Shown: piece by piece, positions 24,303 through 36,374 of the stretch
How the letters are laid out: each line of letters opens with the position of its first letter
Numbering within the stretch: the first letter of the stretch is position 1
Origin: Ceratodon purpureus
Lineage: Eukaryota; Streptophyta; Bryopsida; Pseudoditrichales; Ditrichaceae
Direction of reading: 5' to 3'
Assembly: GCA_014871385.1 (NCBI GenBank)
Contig: CM026433.1
Location: forward strand, 2,740,474 to 2,804,473
DNA: 64,000 nt
Notes under the pieces: generated by a model
The model's database searches: none
What the model was told of the DNA's origin: nothing
Seen by the model: the letters and a program-made list of their open reading frames with translations, nothing else
Program-made: the position numbers and the translations under genes

Positions 24303-27252
24303 AGAGTCCATCTCGGAGAGTTGATATTGGAAGCCTTTTATCTGTATGCATAAGTTCTCTGACTGTCGCTAGCAGGTGAACAGGATTGAAAAGCAATATG
24401 CTTGCAAAAGTCCGGTTAAGGCAATCCACCTCCACGTCAACTCAAACACATCCACTCCAATTTTTTATTAATCAATCTCATAGTTTCTGAAGATGGCCCA
24501 TCCTTATTGTACAGAAGCCCAGCTTAGGCAACGTGACACTTCCGAATCTGTCAAAGAAATTTCATATGCTAGGATTAGGTCAGCGTGGAATACTAGAGGA
24601 TACCCAGGAACTGTAAGTATCAAAAAAGTAAACATATCTACTAAATGGTTGGATAATGTGCAGTCTCAAATGTGTGTCGACTACTAAAAAATAATTGCCT
24701 TGAGACCGAGTCTGAGTGATTGCAAGCAAGCGAGTGTCACATTTGTGTGTTGAATCTTGTGTCAACTCCTTTCAAGATGTTCATCTTTATCAGTAGGTAC
24801 GGCTCCAAATGCTCCGTGCTTAACGCCTGAAAATACAATTTCAATTTGGCAGATCAGCTTAACAAATTGTGAAAACACCCAAGCTGGTTGATTTCCCTCA
24901 TGAGCACGACTCATCGTGGTAGGTAAACTGTTTACTGTTACAGCCACTGTAATGTTTGTGGAGGCGTCAATGTTGTCGGTTGTCAGTTTGGATCTCGGAA
25001 TGGACACAATCATTCGTTCATGTCCTTCAGGTCTGCTTGTTACGAATGATGCTGAGAATACATGAACAGTACATCTACTGCCTAAATTTGCAGGAGAATT
25101 TTTAAACCGGGTTCAGTTGATTTCTGACACCCGAGGGACGCCGTTTTGAATTTTTGGTTTTACCTCACACCACGCCCTGATTGGCGCATGCTTATTATAT
25201 TTTGGCTTCTCCTTTGCGGCATTCGTATTCCTCCTTTTTCGCTTTCTATACCACACTTGGCCCCTTGAGAGGTGTAGCAGCCTGCAATTTGAATGGGAGG
25301 CAGTATAAACATAGCCATGGAATTCTTTTGACTGCCGATGTTTCATTACACAGGAAGGTCAAAGTAAATACGACCGCCCATTCAGGAATCAACAATATAG
25401 TTACTAGATCGTCGAAGGGTCCTTACAATGCACAGTACATGCACGTTCAGTAATTTTATGAGAACTGTTTGTTGATTGACTTATCTCCCGGCACGACAAT
25501 TTGAGCAAGATTTTGAACTTCGAAATCTCGTTGAATGTGGGCCACTGGGGAAAGTCCAACTCCGACTTTGTCCAGTCAAGAAGGTGATCTTCACAGTAAA
25601 ATATTGTCAAATTTTTAGCATGTACTGCATAAACTTGGTTGCTTCTGATGGGAATGTGCGATATGCTCTTCTTCTATGTAATGCACATAGAGCTTTGGAG
25701 TGTGTGCTCACGACTGCACGCACTGTGACATCACACAACATATTCCCCAAATGGCAATGCTTCCCACGGCATCAAAATGATTCTTCCGAAGCAGCACCAC
25801 GTCAGGAGATAAAATCCCGAAATCACTTGCCTTGTCAGCGCCTTCACCTGTCGTGGCGACAGTTTACATCTCAGGAGCTCCACCAGTCACCCCGGAAACA
25901 GGTTCCGCACTTTCAAACCTTCTCATCCAAAACTTGCCATCGATTACGTTGATTAGAATCTCAGATCCTTGAAGGAAGGCTTGTTTCTTGCTTGTAATAA
26001 AATTTTGCTATTTTTCCCATGCGTAGTCCAGTGGGGATGTTAATGGTTGATTTGACTGAATGCTTTTCTTTTTTTTGGGGTGCGAAGTGGACCAATTTAA
26101 CTGAATGTTTGGAAAAAGCAATCTCTGTTGCAGCAATAGACAATCAACCTATTTCCAATTCCATCCATGACGATGGTGGACGCCGGCCGCTTCGAATGCC
26201 CCGAGATCAGAGTGCCGAGAACATGATGAGCTTGGTGGGAAGTGTGCGAGATTTCAGTCTCATCTTCAGTGTGTTGCTTGTTTGCCGAGCCGGTGCATTG
26301 AAGCCCTCCCGCAAGGTCACGGAGATCGATGCGGGTGGTGCTTCAACAGCTCAGAGCTTCATGCCCGGAGATGAGATCTGAAGCTTTGTGCGGAACGAGT
26401 CAAGAGTGGTGTGCAGCCCCTCCAGGATTTCAATCTTTGGTATAGAGTAGGAGTGCAAGCTCAAGCGATCTGGAGCCGAACTTCCTCCAGGTCATTGCTT
26501 GCTTGGAGCCTCTACTCAAGCCTCTCGGCAAGTCACCATTTTCTTGGATCTGGAGAGTGGAAACGCACATCAGAGGTGATTGTTCATTTTGAATTCGTAT
26601 TTTCAAGCTCGCATTACAACTTATAGATTGTAGAGTGACTTGATACAGTTGAGCTTCGCAATCGTTTTTTGAAGATCTGTCATAAACCTCAGATGTTTAA
26701 GTGATGTGGGCGACCGAACTAGAAACCGCCCATGATTGCAATATGAAAGGCGGACGAAGTGTGTGTCTAGGTTAGTACGCAGCCAAATTTTGAAAAATTA
26801 GATGTGCAGTTTCCAAGAGGTTTTAGCAAATTGGTTGACTAATCGAGTTTTCTCGAGAGGATGACAAATATGTATCAGCAGTGTTTTCCTCCCAAACCAT
26901 ATGAAAGATTTGCAACATCCACAAGTACTAAATGTGGTTTAAATTGAGTTGAATGCAGTTAGATCGGAGACATGTGCATACAATTGCCAGGGCTCAGGCC
27001 GAATTGCGCAAGCAGGGTTTATGGCAATTGAATCCATGATCGGCCATGAAACAGCAGAGTTGTGATGGACAGTCCACCTTCAGCTTGTGCACGGCAGGGA
27101 CGTTGCCTCATCAGCAAAGTAAGTGGTTGACATTGATCACTCTTCCTATGTGCAACTGATTGCCAAGTTTTCAGATGAAACCCAGGTGGAGACCAGTGTC
27201 CCATTGAGAGCATACACAACTTTTGGAGCTGTAATTAAACAGGGAGACAGAA
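24303..27252. other. Intergenic: CRM gene 3' region and VAPYRIN upstream region
   Basis: Nearly 3 kb with short open frames on both strands, none resembling a known protein or having clear codon bias. The left few hundred bases are probably CRM gene 3' UTR. The right part should include the VAPYRIN promoter and leader. No repeat or RNA gene recognised. Confidence 0.45.
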
Positions 27253-28848
27253 ATGGACAAGCTCGTAAGTTTAGATGTGGATGAGGTGAGGATCGCATTC
27301 GCGGTAGGGAAGCGTGTCACTTACAAAGTGCAGATCAAGAGCTTGGTATCCACCTCCCCGATCGCCTACAAAGTGCAAACCACGAGCCCGAAGAAGTTTG
27401 GCGTGAAGCCGCATATAGGCATCCTCAAACCTCTTTCTGCTTCCACCTTCGACATCGTGATGCACCCCCAGCACGAAGTCCCAGAGGATTTCCCCATCTC
27501 CCGTGACAAGTTCATGGTCACCACTATGATGATACCCACAGACCAAGAGCCCCCCACATCCCTCTCCACCCTCAGCGAGTGGTTCGCCACAAAGCGGAAC
27601 AAAGTGTTCGTGGACGTGAAGATCCGCGTGATCTACATCGGAGGGGAAATTCTGCGCCTCTCCGCTGCGAAAGGCTCCCGTGAGTCCATCCAGGACGTGC
27701 TCTCGCGAGGCACGAACGTGAACTCTAAGGACGAGCAAGGCCGCACCGCGCTCAGCATCGCAGCGTTGCGAGGAGACCCTCACATCGTGCAGGAATTGCT
27801 TGAAGCGGGCGCGAATGTGGACGGACCCGCCGGCGCAGGGTTAACTCCATTGCAGGAAGCAGCTTTTGCAGGGCACTCCACAATTGTGACGCTTCTTTTG
27901 CGAGCCAAGGCTGATAAAGAGATTCCTTCACATCCGCGGGGATGGACTGCCCTCCACCTCGCAGCTTCGCGAGGAAGGGTGGGCGTGTTGCGCATCCTGC
28001 TGAAAGCTGGGTCCAACGAGAATGCGCCCGACATGGACTTCCGGACTCCGCTGCACGCCGCTGTAACGGAAGGACATACAAAGGCAGCTCTGATTCTTCT
28101 CCAACATGGTGCGGATGCAAATGCGCAGAGCTGCGATGGTAGAACACCGTTGCACTGTGCTGCTGTGAAGGGGCACTTATCTGTGATCGAGCTGCTGATT
28201 GATTGGGGTGCGTTGAAGGAGGTTAAGGATCGAGAAGGAAAGACCCCATTCGAGCTTGCAGTCGAGAGCGGGCACACTTATGTTCTGGATCCATTGCTTT
28301 TGGGTCAATTCCTCCACAAAGCTGCGAGAGAAGGCAACATTCAGGCCGTCCAGCGGTGCTTAAGCCAAGGCGCGCTCGTGAACGGCTGCGACCAGCATGG
28401 GTTTACGGCGCTGCACAGAGCGGCTTTCAAAGGGCACGAGTCGGTGCTTGTTGTCCTCCTCGACCACGGCGCGGATGTGAACCTCTGCGACCGGGAAGGG
28501 TACACTGGGTTACATTGTGCTGCGATTTCTGGGCATATTGAGGCTGTGGACGTGCTGCTCCAACATGGAGCGGATGTGAACGCGCGCTGTCTGAAAGGCT
28601 CCACGCCTCTGCATGTTTCTTCGGCCATGAACTTCGTGTCTGTCGTGTGCTTGTTGCTTGAATGTGGTGCCGATCGGGCAATCCAAGCGCTTGATGGGCG
28701 CACTGCATATGACATCGCGGTGGAATCTCGGCACTACGATCTTTTCTCTGTGCTTGTCACTCCCTCGCATCTGGAGGATGATGTTGTCTCTGAGATTTGC
28801 ACTCCGCTTGCGAAGGTTTCTCTCAAGGGTAAGGAGATTCTCATCTGA
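27253..28848 (+). CDS. VPY: VAPYRIN (MSP domain + ankyrin repeats)
   Basis: One exon of 531 codons. Residues 1 to about 135 form a major sperm protein/VAP-like domain (VDEVRIAFAVGKRVTYKVQI, FGVKPHIGIL, STFDIVMHPQ), which binds FFAT-type partners and membranes. From about 140 to the end there are 11-12 ankyrin repeats (TALSIAALRGD, TPLHAAVTEGH, TALHRAAFKGHESV, TGLHCAAISGH), with an imperfect one around TPFELAVESGH. Length, domain order and lack of introns match VAPYRIN, a cytosolic protein on mobile endomembrane puncta that angiosperms need for arbuscular mycorrhiza and infection threads. It is conserved in mosses, which do not form that symbiosis, where roles in growth have been suggested. 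The ATG at 27253 is the first in frame and fits the family N-terminus. The body is more GC-rich than its flanks. Confidence 0.93.
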   Translation: MDKLVSLDVDEVRIAFAVGKRVTYKVQIKSLVSTSPIAYKVQTTSPKKFGVKPHIGILKPLSASTFDIVMHPQHEVPEDFPISRDKFMVTTMMIPTDQEPPTSLSTLSEWFATKRNKVFVDVKIRVIYIGGEILRLSAAKGSRESIQDVLSRGTNVNSKDEQGRTALSIAALRGDPHIVQELLEAGANVDGPAGAGLTPLQEAAFAGHSTIVTLLLRAKADKEIPSHPRGWTALHLAASRGRVGVLRILLKAGSNENAPDMDFRTPLHAAVTEGHTKAALILLQHGADANAQSCDGRTPLHCAAVKGHLSVIELLIDWGALKEVKDREGKTPFELAVESGHTYVLDPLLLGQFLHKAAREGNIQAVQRCLSQGALVNGCDQHGFTALHRAAFKGHESVLVVLLDHGADVNLCDREGYTGLHCAAISGHIEAVDVLLQHGADVNARCLKGSTPLHVSSAMNFVSVVCLLLECGADRAIQALDGRTAYDIAVESRHYDLFSVLVTPSHLEDDVVSEICTPLAKVSLKGKEILI

Positions 28849-29186
28849 CATGGAGCTATCTGTGTGCAGAGATGAGTGTAAATTAGGGCTTCTACGGGTG
28901 TAGTGCGAGATGAGTGTGTGCTCTGTTTGTGGCAACAATATGTCACTTTCGAGGAAGCATGTGAGAGAGGTGTGGAAAGTAGGAGTAGAGTACCGATTGG
29001 AAAACAGGAAAGAGAACGCAATCAGGATGGTTCCGCAAATGTGGGCAATCAGGATTGTGATATTTGTTCGAGCCAATGGTTGATATATTGCAAAAGTGCC
29101 GAAGCTCAACCACTGTAACAGATGATCTTGTCAATGCGTTTCAGGGGCTCATGCTTGAAGCATGAAAGATACAGAATCGCTAATAA
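28849..29186. other. Short convergent intergenic gap
   Basis: 338 bp between the VAPYRIN stop (plus) and the first DUF3223 gene's stop (minus). It should contain the two converging 3' UTRs. Nothing else seen. Confidence 0.5.
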
Positions 29187-30227
29187 CTACGGTTCTAGGG
29201 TAATTCTACATTTGCCCACTTTTCGACGTTGTGCCTGTTTTAAGTCAAGGCTCTTAAAGTCCGTGAACATCTTCTCGTATTGCCCAAGCAGGCTTGTGTT
29301 CCCTCTGGCAATCTTCGCTTTGAGACACTTGTGGTAGCTGAAGTCGATTGCTGTGCCATCTACTCTGACCACCCAGAAGCATCGCGTATCCTCATCATAA
29401 ATGCGGTCGATCTGCGTCAACTTCGATCACTACATGTCAGGTTTTTATCCTCGAAATCGTAAGCGGAGATCATTCACAAAGTGATATGAGCTAGATGCTA
29501 GCAAAGTTCACCTTGACGTAATCAATTCCTGGACCTGCCTTCTCTTCGGCATTGGGATGATACTGAAAGACACTCCGCACTTTCACCTCGTCCTCCGGTG
29601 AGAGACGATCACCGCTCTTGTACATCCTGCATGGAAGAAAAGCAGCATCACTAAAAGTGATGATAAACGAACATAACATGGAGAAAAATGAAAGGGAAGG
29701 TTCAGAGCTGTTCAAACTCACCGATTGTGCAGGATGTTCCGCATGCATTTGTTAAGGTCGGTAGTCTCATGCCACTCAGGTGGAAAGTCAGGTGACGTAG
29801 CGGCCATGGGTAGCTTAGCAGGAGCGGCTTGCTGCTTTGGTGGCAATGGATTCCCTTCACCTTTCAGAGAGCTTCCTGAGTTCTCCTTCCTCTTTTCTAA
29901 CTCCAGTTTCCCTGAACACCAGGGCTGCGATTTCTTACCCTCCGAATCATCCTTCGTTACTACTTTCGGTGAGACCAAGAATGTCTTATACATCTCCCCC
30001 ACCTCCTCCAGCAACTCGCTAAGATCTGCCTTCGAGGCCGCTTTCTTCTTCGCTGGCACTGCGGACATCGACAGAACGAGTCAGTTTAATTCACTGCATT
30101 GAAATTGAAAGAATCAACAAATAGGAAAAATGAAGTGTGGAGCTAAAGAGAAACAACCTTGGTTCTTGGAGTCACCTTCCGCCATCGTGTTGCTCTCACT
30201 CGAAGTCTCAGGCTTGTGCGAAGCCAT
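29187..30227 (-). CDS. DUF3223 (DCL/DOMINO1-type) domain protein, copy A
   Basis: Four exons: 30227-30158, 30058-29722, 29626-29512 and 29411-29187, 248 aa, all in phase. The first about 135 residues are charged and Ser/Pro/Lys-rich. The C-terminal half is a DUF3223 domain: LNKCMRNILHN, GDRLSPEDEVKVRSVFQYHP, AGPGIDYVKV, RCFWVVRVDGT and DFSYHKCLKAK. Family members include tomato DCL and Arabidopsis relatives needed for plastid rRNA maturation and palisade development, nucleolar DOMINO1, and the tail of RNA polymerase IV/V largest subunits. No clear transit peptide is visible, so plastid or nuclear location is open. It is the downstream member of a same-strand tandem pair. Confidence 0.85.
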
Positions 30228-31659
30228 AGCTTCTTTCCCTTAAGGCTTCACGTAGAACTAATTCTCTAACAAAAGATCAACACATTCACAAAAGAACACA
30301 ACTCACTTTACACAACCCTCCAACCCACTCAAAGTAAACAACTGTGGACACAAGGAAGAGAACACCATATTATATTGACGTCTGAGAACACCTCATAGAG
30401 TAGTTTGCATTTAAGAAAACAAACACAAAGGAGAGGACAGTACGCCAGTAGAATGGACTCAGTGGGAGGTTCGATGCATCATCTCCTGCATTAAAGTCGC
30501 AACAATTATGTTCAGCCCGTCTGAAATCAGCCTGGAAGAGGTTTTATTAAGGCTACGAGTCCGAAGTCCAAAGCGTCACAATCACATGATTCAGAGCCGC
30601 CGCCGGCACTCAATGGGTAGCATGATTGGACATGTGGAGCTCACAGAAACTGCTTCGTTATTAAAATTTGGTCTTAATTGGGCTTTGAAGCCGGACTAAT
30701 AACTGCCGGTTGCGTGTTTAGCTGTCTCTCGGACTTCGATGATCATGCTTAGCTTCCATATGGTCCTGCACTCGTGGGCTGAAATAAGCTATATATATTG
30801 TCCAAATGTGTGACAGTGTCTCTTGGCTTTCCACAATTTCAGACCCTTGCAATTCTATACAAAATTGGCCAGACACAAGTTGGTGTGTTTCAGCTTCGCT
30901 TTTGCGATTCAGTTTCCTTTCTATTCTGTTGTGCATTCTTGGCAGGCATGCTTGCATAATGTTGCAAATTTTAGGTTCCAGTTTCTTTATCTCCTGATGG
31001 CAAACATAGGATTGATAACCAGTGATCTGATGCTAGCTTGTCATGAAGTAAGTTACACGTCCTCGTATGGACTTTCTTAACGCCAGAGCTTACTCTGTTC
31101 TAACTTCATGAGCTTTGGGAACAAGAGAGCTACAGAGGCCGGAAAATTTCACATTCTACTCAAAAAAATTGACAGTGGACACAGAAGATGATATGAAACA
31201 TCGAAAACAAATTGACGACATATTCAGGCTTTTGAATCACAAAAGTGTACTTAGGGTGCATTGTCGATGCAGAAATTTGAATCTCTAAGTGACCCTGGAC
31301 TACCAACCACAGAGGTATCAATGAGCAAATCCCCTACTCCCACGCCAAATTCTGAAGCTTTACATGACCCTGGAAATGACATTGAAACAAACATTGAACA
31401 AACATCCGTTCAGTAGGACTAGATGGCATAAAAGTCAAGCAGCTCTTCCCTCTCGTAGTTATCAAAATGACTTTGATGAAGGGTTTACTTTGTTCTCTGC
31501 CAAAGGTCTCAAAAAGCCTATGTTCTGTGTACGGAATGTGTTACTACAGTTCCAAAATCTCAAAACCCTGTTCATGAACCAATGCAGCTAAGTTACACAA
31601 GTTGTGTTGAAGAGTATAGATTTTCAACAGCAAATTAGGAGTGCCAGTTGCTGCTGCAT
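30228..31659. other. Intergenic between the tandem DUF3223 genes
   Basis: 1.4 kb with no recognisable gene. The right end is the 3' region of copy B and the left end the promoter and leader of copy A. Short open frames appear non-coding. Confidence 0.45.
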
Positions 31660-32770
31660 TCAAGCCATGCGTGGTCGCTTCGGCGCGCGGTAGATGGCAT
31701 CGTAACGATCCACGAAGCTTGGGTTTTCTTTTGCCACCTTCCCTTTCAGACACTTGTGGTACGAGAAATCGGTCTCAGTGCCGTCGGTGCGAACAACCCA
31801 GAAGCAACGCACGTCCTTAAAAGTATGATGACGTTTGATCTGCGATTCCACAAACACATTCAAGCATCAATTGCAAGATTGTAACTTCCACAAGGTACCT
31901 GCTCAATTCATACAGAGAGTTGCTGAGAGCGATCACCTTGATAAAATCGATGCCGCTGCCCCTCTTCTCCTCGGCGTTGGGATGATACTCAAGGAGGTCG
32001 CGGACTTTTGCCTCATCCTCGGGGTTCAGATGAGCATCGTCTTCGTAGGACCTGTACACGAAAATCCAATGTGGTTAGAATTCGGGATTCGATGGCAGGG
32101 GCAGATTTGGTTCTCAGAGGAGAAAGTTATCTGCATAGAATGCTTACAGGTTGAAGAGAATGTTACGCATTGTCTGCACGACGTCGTCCACTTCCACGCA
32201 CTCGGGAGCGACGCGGGGGCGCTTGGGAGGTCGTGGAGGAAAGATGGGCTCCACGGGGATGTCGTCAGGAACATCTCCCCAAGCGGGTTCATTATCCTCG
32301 GGTACCGCGAGAAACTCTGGCAAGGCAGTATTGTCCATGGCGGGAGCCAGCTTGCCATCACCATCGCCATTCCAGCCTTCTTGCTCCTTCGAATCCACAG
32401 GCTCTAGAGCCACCTCTTTGCATGGCTGTTCGGAGCTCTCTACTTGTAAAGCACACAAAGGAGTGTCGTTCTCATCTGCGGCGGGACCCTTGCCATCATC
32501 ATCGCCATTGCCAGGTGCAGGTAAGGAGTGCAGCATCGCAGCGCAATTCTCAATTGCCATCGGATCGTTTTTCTTCACTGCCACTACGCTTCCTTCTGTG
32601 AGTACTGCTTCTTGCTCCTTTGTGAGGGCCAGAAATAAATCCTCAATGCATATATTGTCACCTACCACAGCTCCCTCACCTTCCTCGGTGGTAAGCTGAA
32701 CCTGCGCCTCCACCGAGACTTCAGACTTGGTTTCCATTTGATTGTCCAGAACTTCAGACTTGGTTTCCAT
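31660..32770 (-). CDS. DUF3223 (DCL/DOMINO1-type) domain protein, copy B
   Basis: Three exons: 32770-32148, 32051-31937 and 31839-31660, 305 aa from METKSEV, in phase. An in-frame upstream ATG at 32878 would add 36 hydrophobic and basic residues (MNLVNQHSTRSSFFYSS); I prefer the start at 32770 but cannot exclude the longer form. The N-terminal 200 residues are acidic and low in complexity, ending in a nuclear-localisation-like run PPRPPKRPRV. The DUF3223 domain (VQTMRNILFN, LNPEDEAKVRDLLEYHPNAE, RGSGIDFIK, RCFWVVRTDGT, DFSYHKCLKGK) closely matches copy A. The middle exon is exactly 115 nt in both genes with the same borders, so they are tandem duplicates. A second basic cluster, PKRPRM, ends the protein. 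A nuclear location is inferred. Confidence 0.85.
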
Positions 32771-33824
32771 CTTGTCCAGGCAACGCTCACAAGAAACTGG
32801 GAAGATTTGCAGGAAGAGTGGAGAGAATGAAGAGTAGAAGAAAGATGATCTAGTTGAATGTTGATTAACCAAGTTCAAGGGATTTATAACCTAAACGAGC
32901 AAATGAGTCCAGCCTGAATGAGTATACGAATATAACGATAATGCAATGTAATGCTGTCACTAACTCATTATCATGCACAACATATCATGAGGTGATGTTT
33001 AAGCAAATCTGAACACTGATGTTTCAGATTTGCTGAAACATCAAAGGCCATGTGAATTTGCAACAAAAATCTGAATCATCAGTGATCAGAGTCTGAAACA
33101 TCAAAGTCTGGTCGATACAGAGTGAGTGGGCAATCTGAAACATCAAAGTCCATGTGACGGGTAAGTAAAGCTCCTATTTCCAATGCTAATTTGCATACTA
33201 GAAAACATTTCTAGTGCACTGGAGTTGAGTATCTGTTGACATAGGTGTTGGTTTTGAATCCCCTTGGTTTGGTTTTGGATCCCCTTGGTTTTCTACATTC
33301 TGCAGTAAAGATAACGAATCTAGATTCCAGACGAGATTTTGACGACACAGCAGCCGATGGCTACTTTAAAACTAGCTATCAGTTGATTACAAGAGACAAA
33401 TGAATCCAATGAAAGGACATTCACCACATTCATATCATCAATAACCATGATTCAAGCCGCCATTGTAGTCCCAACCCCAAATAATGAGAACAAAATGTAA
33501 GTGGCACTGGTTCAATCATCTCTTTCGTATTACAATGATCATGTCAAATTCCACACAATCAATTCGATACATCCAACACTATACAATATGTCACACCAAC
33601 TAGCCAGCAAGGATTTGTGGAAGTCCCACCACTCCCCAATGGCCATAACCTCGCTACCACAGTCTATTACGACCTCATACAATCCACCAACTTATGTCAT
33701 TTAGTTTTACCCCTATACAAAAGCTACAAGAATTCAACGGACTGGTTTCACAGATCAAGCAGAAATACAAAATACTTTAAATTTCTGATGCATGTGTTGA
33801 TCGATATCGATCACGACGACGAGC
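32771..33824. other. Intergenic, upstream of DUF3223 copy B and downstream of the LTI65-like gene
   Basis: No gene seen. It contains the short repeated sequence listed at 33017-33148. The right third probably holds the 3' UTR of the LTI65-like gene. Confidence 0.4.
33017..33148. repeat. Palindrome and three copies of CTGAAACATCAAAG
   Basis: A perfect 11-bp inverted repeat (TGATGTTTCAG, 5-bp loop, CTGAAACATCA) lies at 33017-33043. Its right arm is the first of three direct copies of CTGAAACATCAAAG starting at 33033, 33093 and 33135. It lies about 250-380 bp upstream of the DUF3223 copy B start, so a regulatory role is possible but unproven. Confidence 0.6.
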
Positions 33825-36076
33825 TCACTGAGTAGCGGTAGTGGTGGTTGTGTCGGAAGGAGTGACTCCGGCGTCGTGGGGGTGACTTTCAGGCGCCTTC
33901 TGCGGATATCCCAACATGCCAGTGAGCTTGCCGAGGATGCCAGGATTGGTTTCATCATGGGCTGCGCCGGTGGGCGTGTTGGCAGGAGCAGTCAATCCAC
34001 TCAGACTGTCAGTGATCTTCTCGCTGAGCGCCTTGTGCTCATCCTTAGGCGTCGTGGCGTCAGCAACGGTGTCCTTCGCCCTCGTCGCGTAATCCTTCGT
34101 GGTATCGGTGGTGCCCTGAGCAGCGTCCGCGGTCTTGTCATACGCGCTGCTCGCGTAATCCTTCGTGGTGTCGGTGGCGCCCTGAGCAGCGTTCGCGGTA
34201 TTGTCATACGCGCTGCTCGCGTAATCCTTCGTGGTGTCCGCAGCGCTGCCCGTCGTGTCCATGGTGGTATCCTTGGCGCCCGCTGCGTAATCCTTCGTGG
34301 TGTCCACACCAGTACCCGTCTTGTCCTTCGTGGTGTCCACTGTGGATCCGAAGTAGCCCTTCGCCTGGTCCATCAGGGACGGTCCCTGAGAAGGCTGGTT
34401 CATGCCCGTCTTCTCCTTTGTGGTGTCCACCGCAGATCCGAAGTAGCCTTTCGCCTGGTCCACCACGGACGGCCCCTGAGAAGGCTGGTTCATGCCCGTC
34501 TTCTCCTTTGTGGTGTCCACCGCAGATCCGAAGTAGCCTTTCGCCTGGTCCATCACGGATGGCCCCTGAGAAGATTGGTTCATGCCCAACTTGTCCGCAA
34601 CCGTGTCCTTCGCTGCGGTCGCGGTGTTGCTCGCCTTCTCTGTGTACGTCTCGGAATCGTCCGTCGCGTTATTCAGATCTGCCGCCTTTGATTGCGCAGC
34701 GTCTTTCGTCCCGTACGCCGTATCTGTACCAATTTCCAAACCCAAGCGCCATGTCAACTCTTGATCAAAAAGATTTTTTCACCCATGAATTTGTGCATGA
34801 ATGCCTATGGGATAATTTACCTTTCGTTTGATCGACGGCCTCGCTGCCCTTCTCAGCGACGGCGTCCTTGGTCTCTCCAGCACGGTTGTAGCCTCCACGA
34901 CCAAACTCCTCGGCTTTCCCGGCGGCGTCCGAAGATGCATCCGATGCCTTCTCAGTGACGGGCTTCTCGTCATTGTCATCATCGTTGGACATGGCGCCGA
35001 CGCCCACCGCGCCCGCGGTGGCAGCGGCGCCGCCGTACATGGCGTCCTTGGCGCCCTGAGACATTTCGGAAGCTTTGTCGGTTGCAGATGGAGTCGATGA
35101 ATCGTTGAGGCTGAGTCCGCTCATGTCGGGAGGAGTCGAATCAGTTTCTTGCGATCCAGATTTTCCCTGGCTCGGGTAGGTTCCAAACTCACGAGGAACC
35201 GACGCCGGGCCAGTGTAAGGAGTTGTTTGGACGGCGGGCGATGACAAATCCTGCCAAACACATCAATAATCACAACCATTTCAATCTCACAATCTCACAC
35301 TTATACACCCATTATCTGATAGTAAAATTCATATCATTCTATCCTCCATCATTACTTCGTAGAATCCAAACTTACATCACTGCCGTCCTCTTCGTCATCC
35401 TCCTCCTCACCAACAGCACCAGTGGGCGTCGTCGGCGTACCATCAGTGTTCTTCTTCTTACCAACTTTCGACTTAATCTTCGACCCGGCCTTCTTCGTCT
35501 TATCCTTCAGCTTACCCAAGATCCCCGACTTCTTCTCACTCCCCTGGTAGTTCGGGCTGTTCGGGTCGATGTTGTCATACGACTCCTCTGTCGTCAACCC
35601 AGTCTGCTGTTCACCTGAAAGCACCAAACTCCACCATACATTAAATCAACCAAACCAGACACAGTCACAAAATCATCAACGCTAAAACCAAGTACATAAA
35701 TTCACCAAGATAGCAGTTTCCATACACCAGTATCGTCCACTCCACTATGAGCTTGCAACTATCAGACTATCTGAGCCCCCACCATCATCAAAAATAAACT
35801 CATCCACTCTAATCAAACCGACAAAGTTATAACATATTCATTGACCATCTGAAAACCAACATAACTACACAAAAGGGGCAGTTTCCATGCCTACCACCGT
35901 TCCTATTTTCCACTGAGATTTAACTATTCCTCAATTTGTTTGGACACTTGATCTCTCTACTACCAGTCCGATGGGTTGAACTTCCAGTAATATGGAAACC
36001 GTCCCTGTTTGAAACCATGGTGCATAAAATCTGGATGAGTACCTGGGGTGATGGTGGTAGTCTCATACTGCGACAT
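33825..36076 (-). CDS. LTI65/CAP160 (RD29)-like desiccation/cold stress protein with tandem repeats
   Basis: Four exons: 36076-36043, 35614-35376, 35250-34821 and 34723-33825, 533 aa with consistent phases. It starts MSQYETTTITPGEQQTG. A lysine-rich stretch (KKSGILGKLKDKTKKAGSKI) is followed by an acidic run EEEDDEED and then PYTGPASVPREFGTYPSQGK, the layout of the LTI65/RD29B/CAP160 family. The C-terminal half has LEA-like repeats: three 30-residue units (MNQPSQGPSVVDQAKGYFGS..) and several DTTKDYASSAYD units. It then ends with an amphipathic KALSEKITDSLSGL segment and a Thr-rich tail. The protein is hydrophilic, lacks membrane segments and is predicted disordered. The family is induced by ABA, cold and drought; its molecular function is unsettled. 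ABRE/G-box and DRE motifs lie upstream. Family assignment is by composition and short motifs, so moderate. Confidence 0.75.
34314..34583 (-). repeat. 90-bp in-frame tandem repeat, three units
   Basis: Three head-to-tail copies of a 30-codon unit (MN-PSQGPS--DQAKGYFGS-VDTTK-KTG). Copies 1 and 2 are nearly identical at DNA level and copy 3 is more diverged. This suggests recent expansion by unequal exchange inside exon 4 of the stress-protein gene. Confidence 0.9.
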
Positions 36077-36135
36077 CTTGACAGTCTAGATCAGCTACTG
36101 AACTCTTCCCCAAAAACGTGAGAGAGAAGTCCAAC

Positions 36136-36141
36136 ACCGAC
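36136..36141 (+). promoter_or_regulatory. DRE/CRT core (ACCGAC)
   Basis: ACCGAC, the core of the dehydration-responsive element bound by DREB/CBF factors, lies about 60 bp upstream of the LTI65-like start codon. It could be promoter or leader. A hexamer is weak evidence alone, but it fits the gene family. Confidence 0.4.
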
Positions 36142-36374
36142 ACCGGTAGAGACGGATTCAACCACTCCCAGATGGCACTAGATCCCAACAAGACAACAAG
36201 AGGCTGAGTCCTGGCTATTTTGGAGGGAAAACAAGGAACTGGATATCTCTACGATGGAAGTATGTGATCAGTGTGATACCAATGTCATTGAATGCTGTTA
36301 TAACGTAGTGTGATTTGGCTGAGATGAGAAGGGAGGAGGTGCCGCATGGCTAGAGCTGACAGAGTGGCTTTGGT

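Noticed and set aside
25476-26381. Frames of 158 and 120 codons upstream of VAPYRIN
   Set aside because: No recognisable motif, no splice-consistent neighbours, and composition like the surrounding DNA.
27271-28277. Long antisense open frames over VAPYRIN (170 and 165 codons)
   Set aside because: They mirror the GC-rich ankyrin codons of the sense gene, and their translations match no family.
33876-34691. 271-codon plus-strand frame opposite the LTI65-like gene
   Set aside because: It is repetitive Arg/Val/Leu sequence created by the sense repeats, with no independent support.
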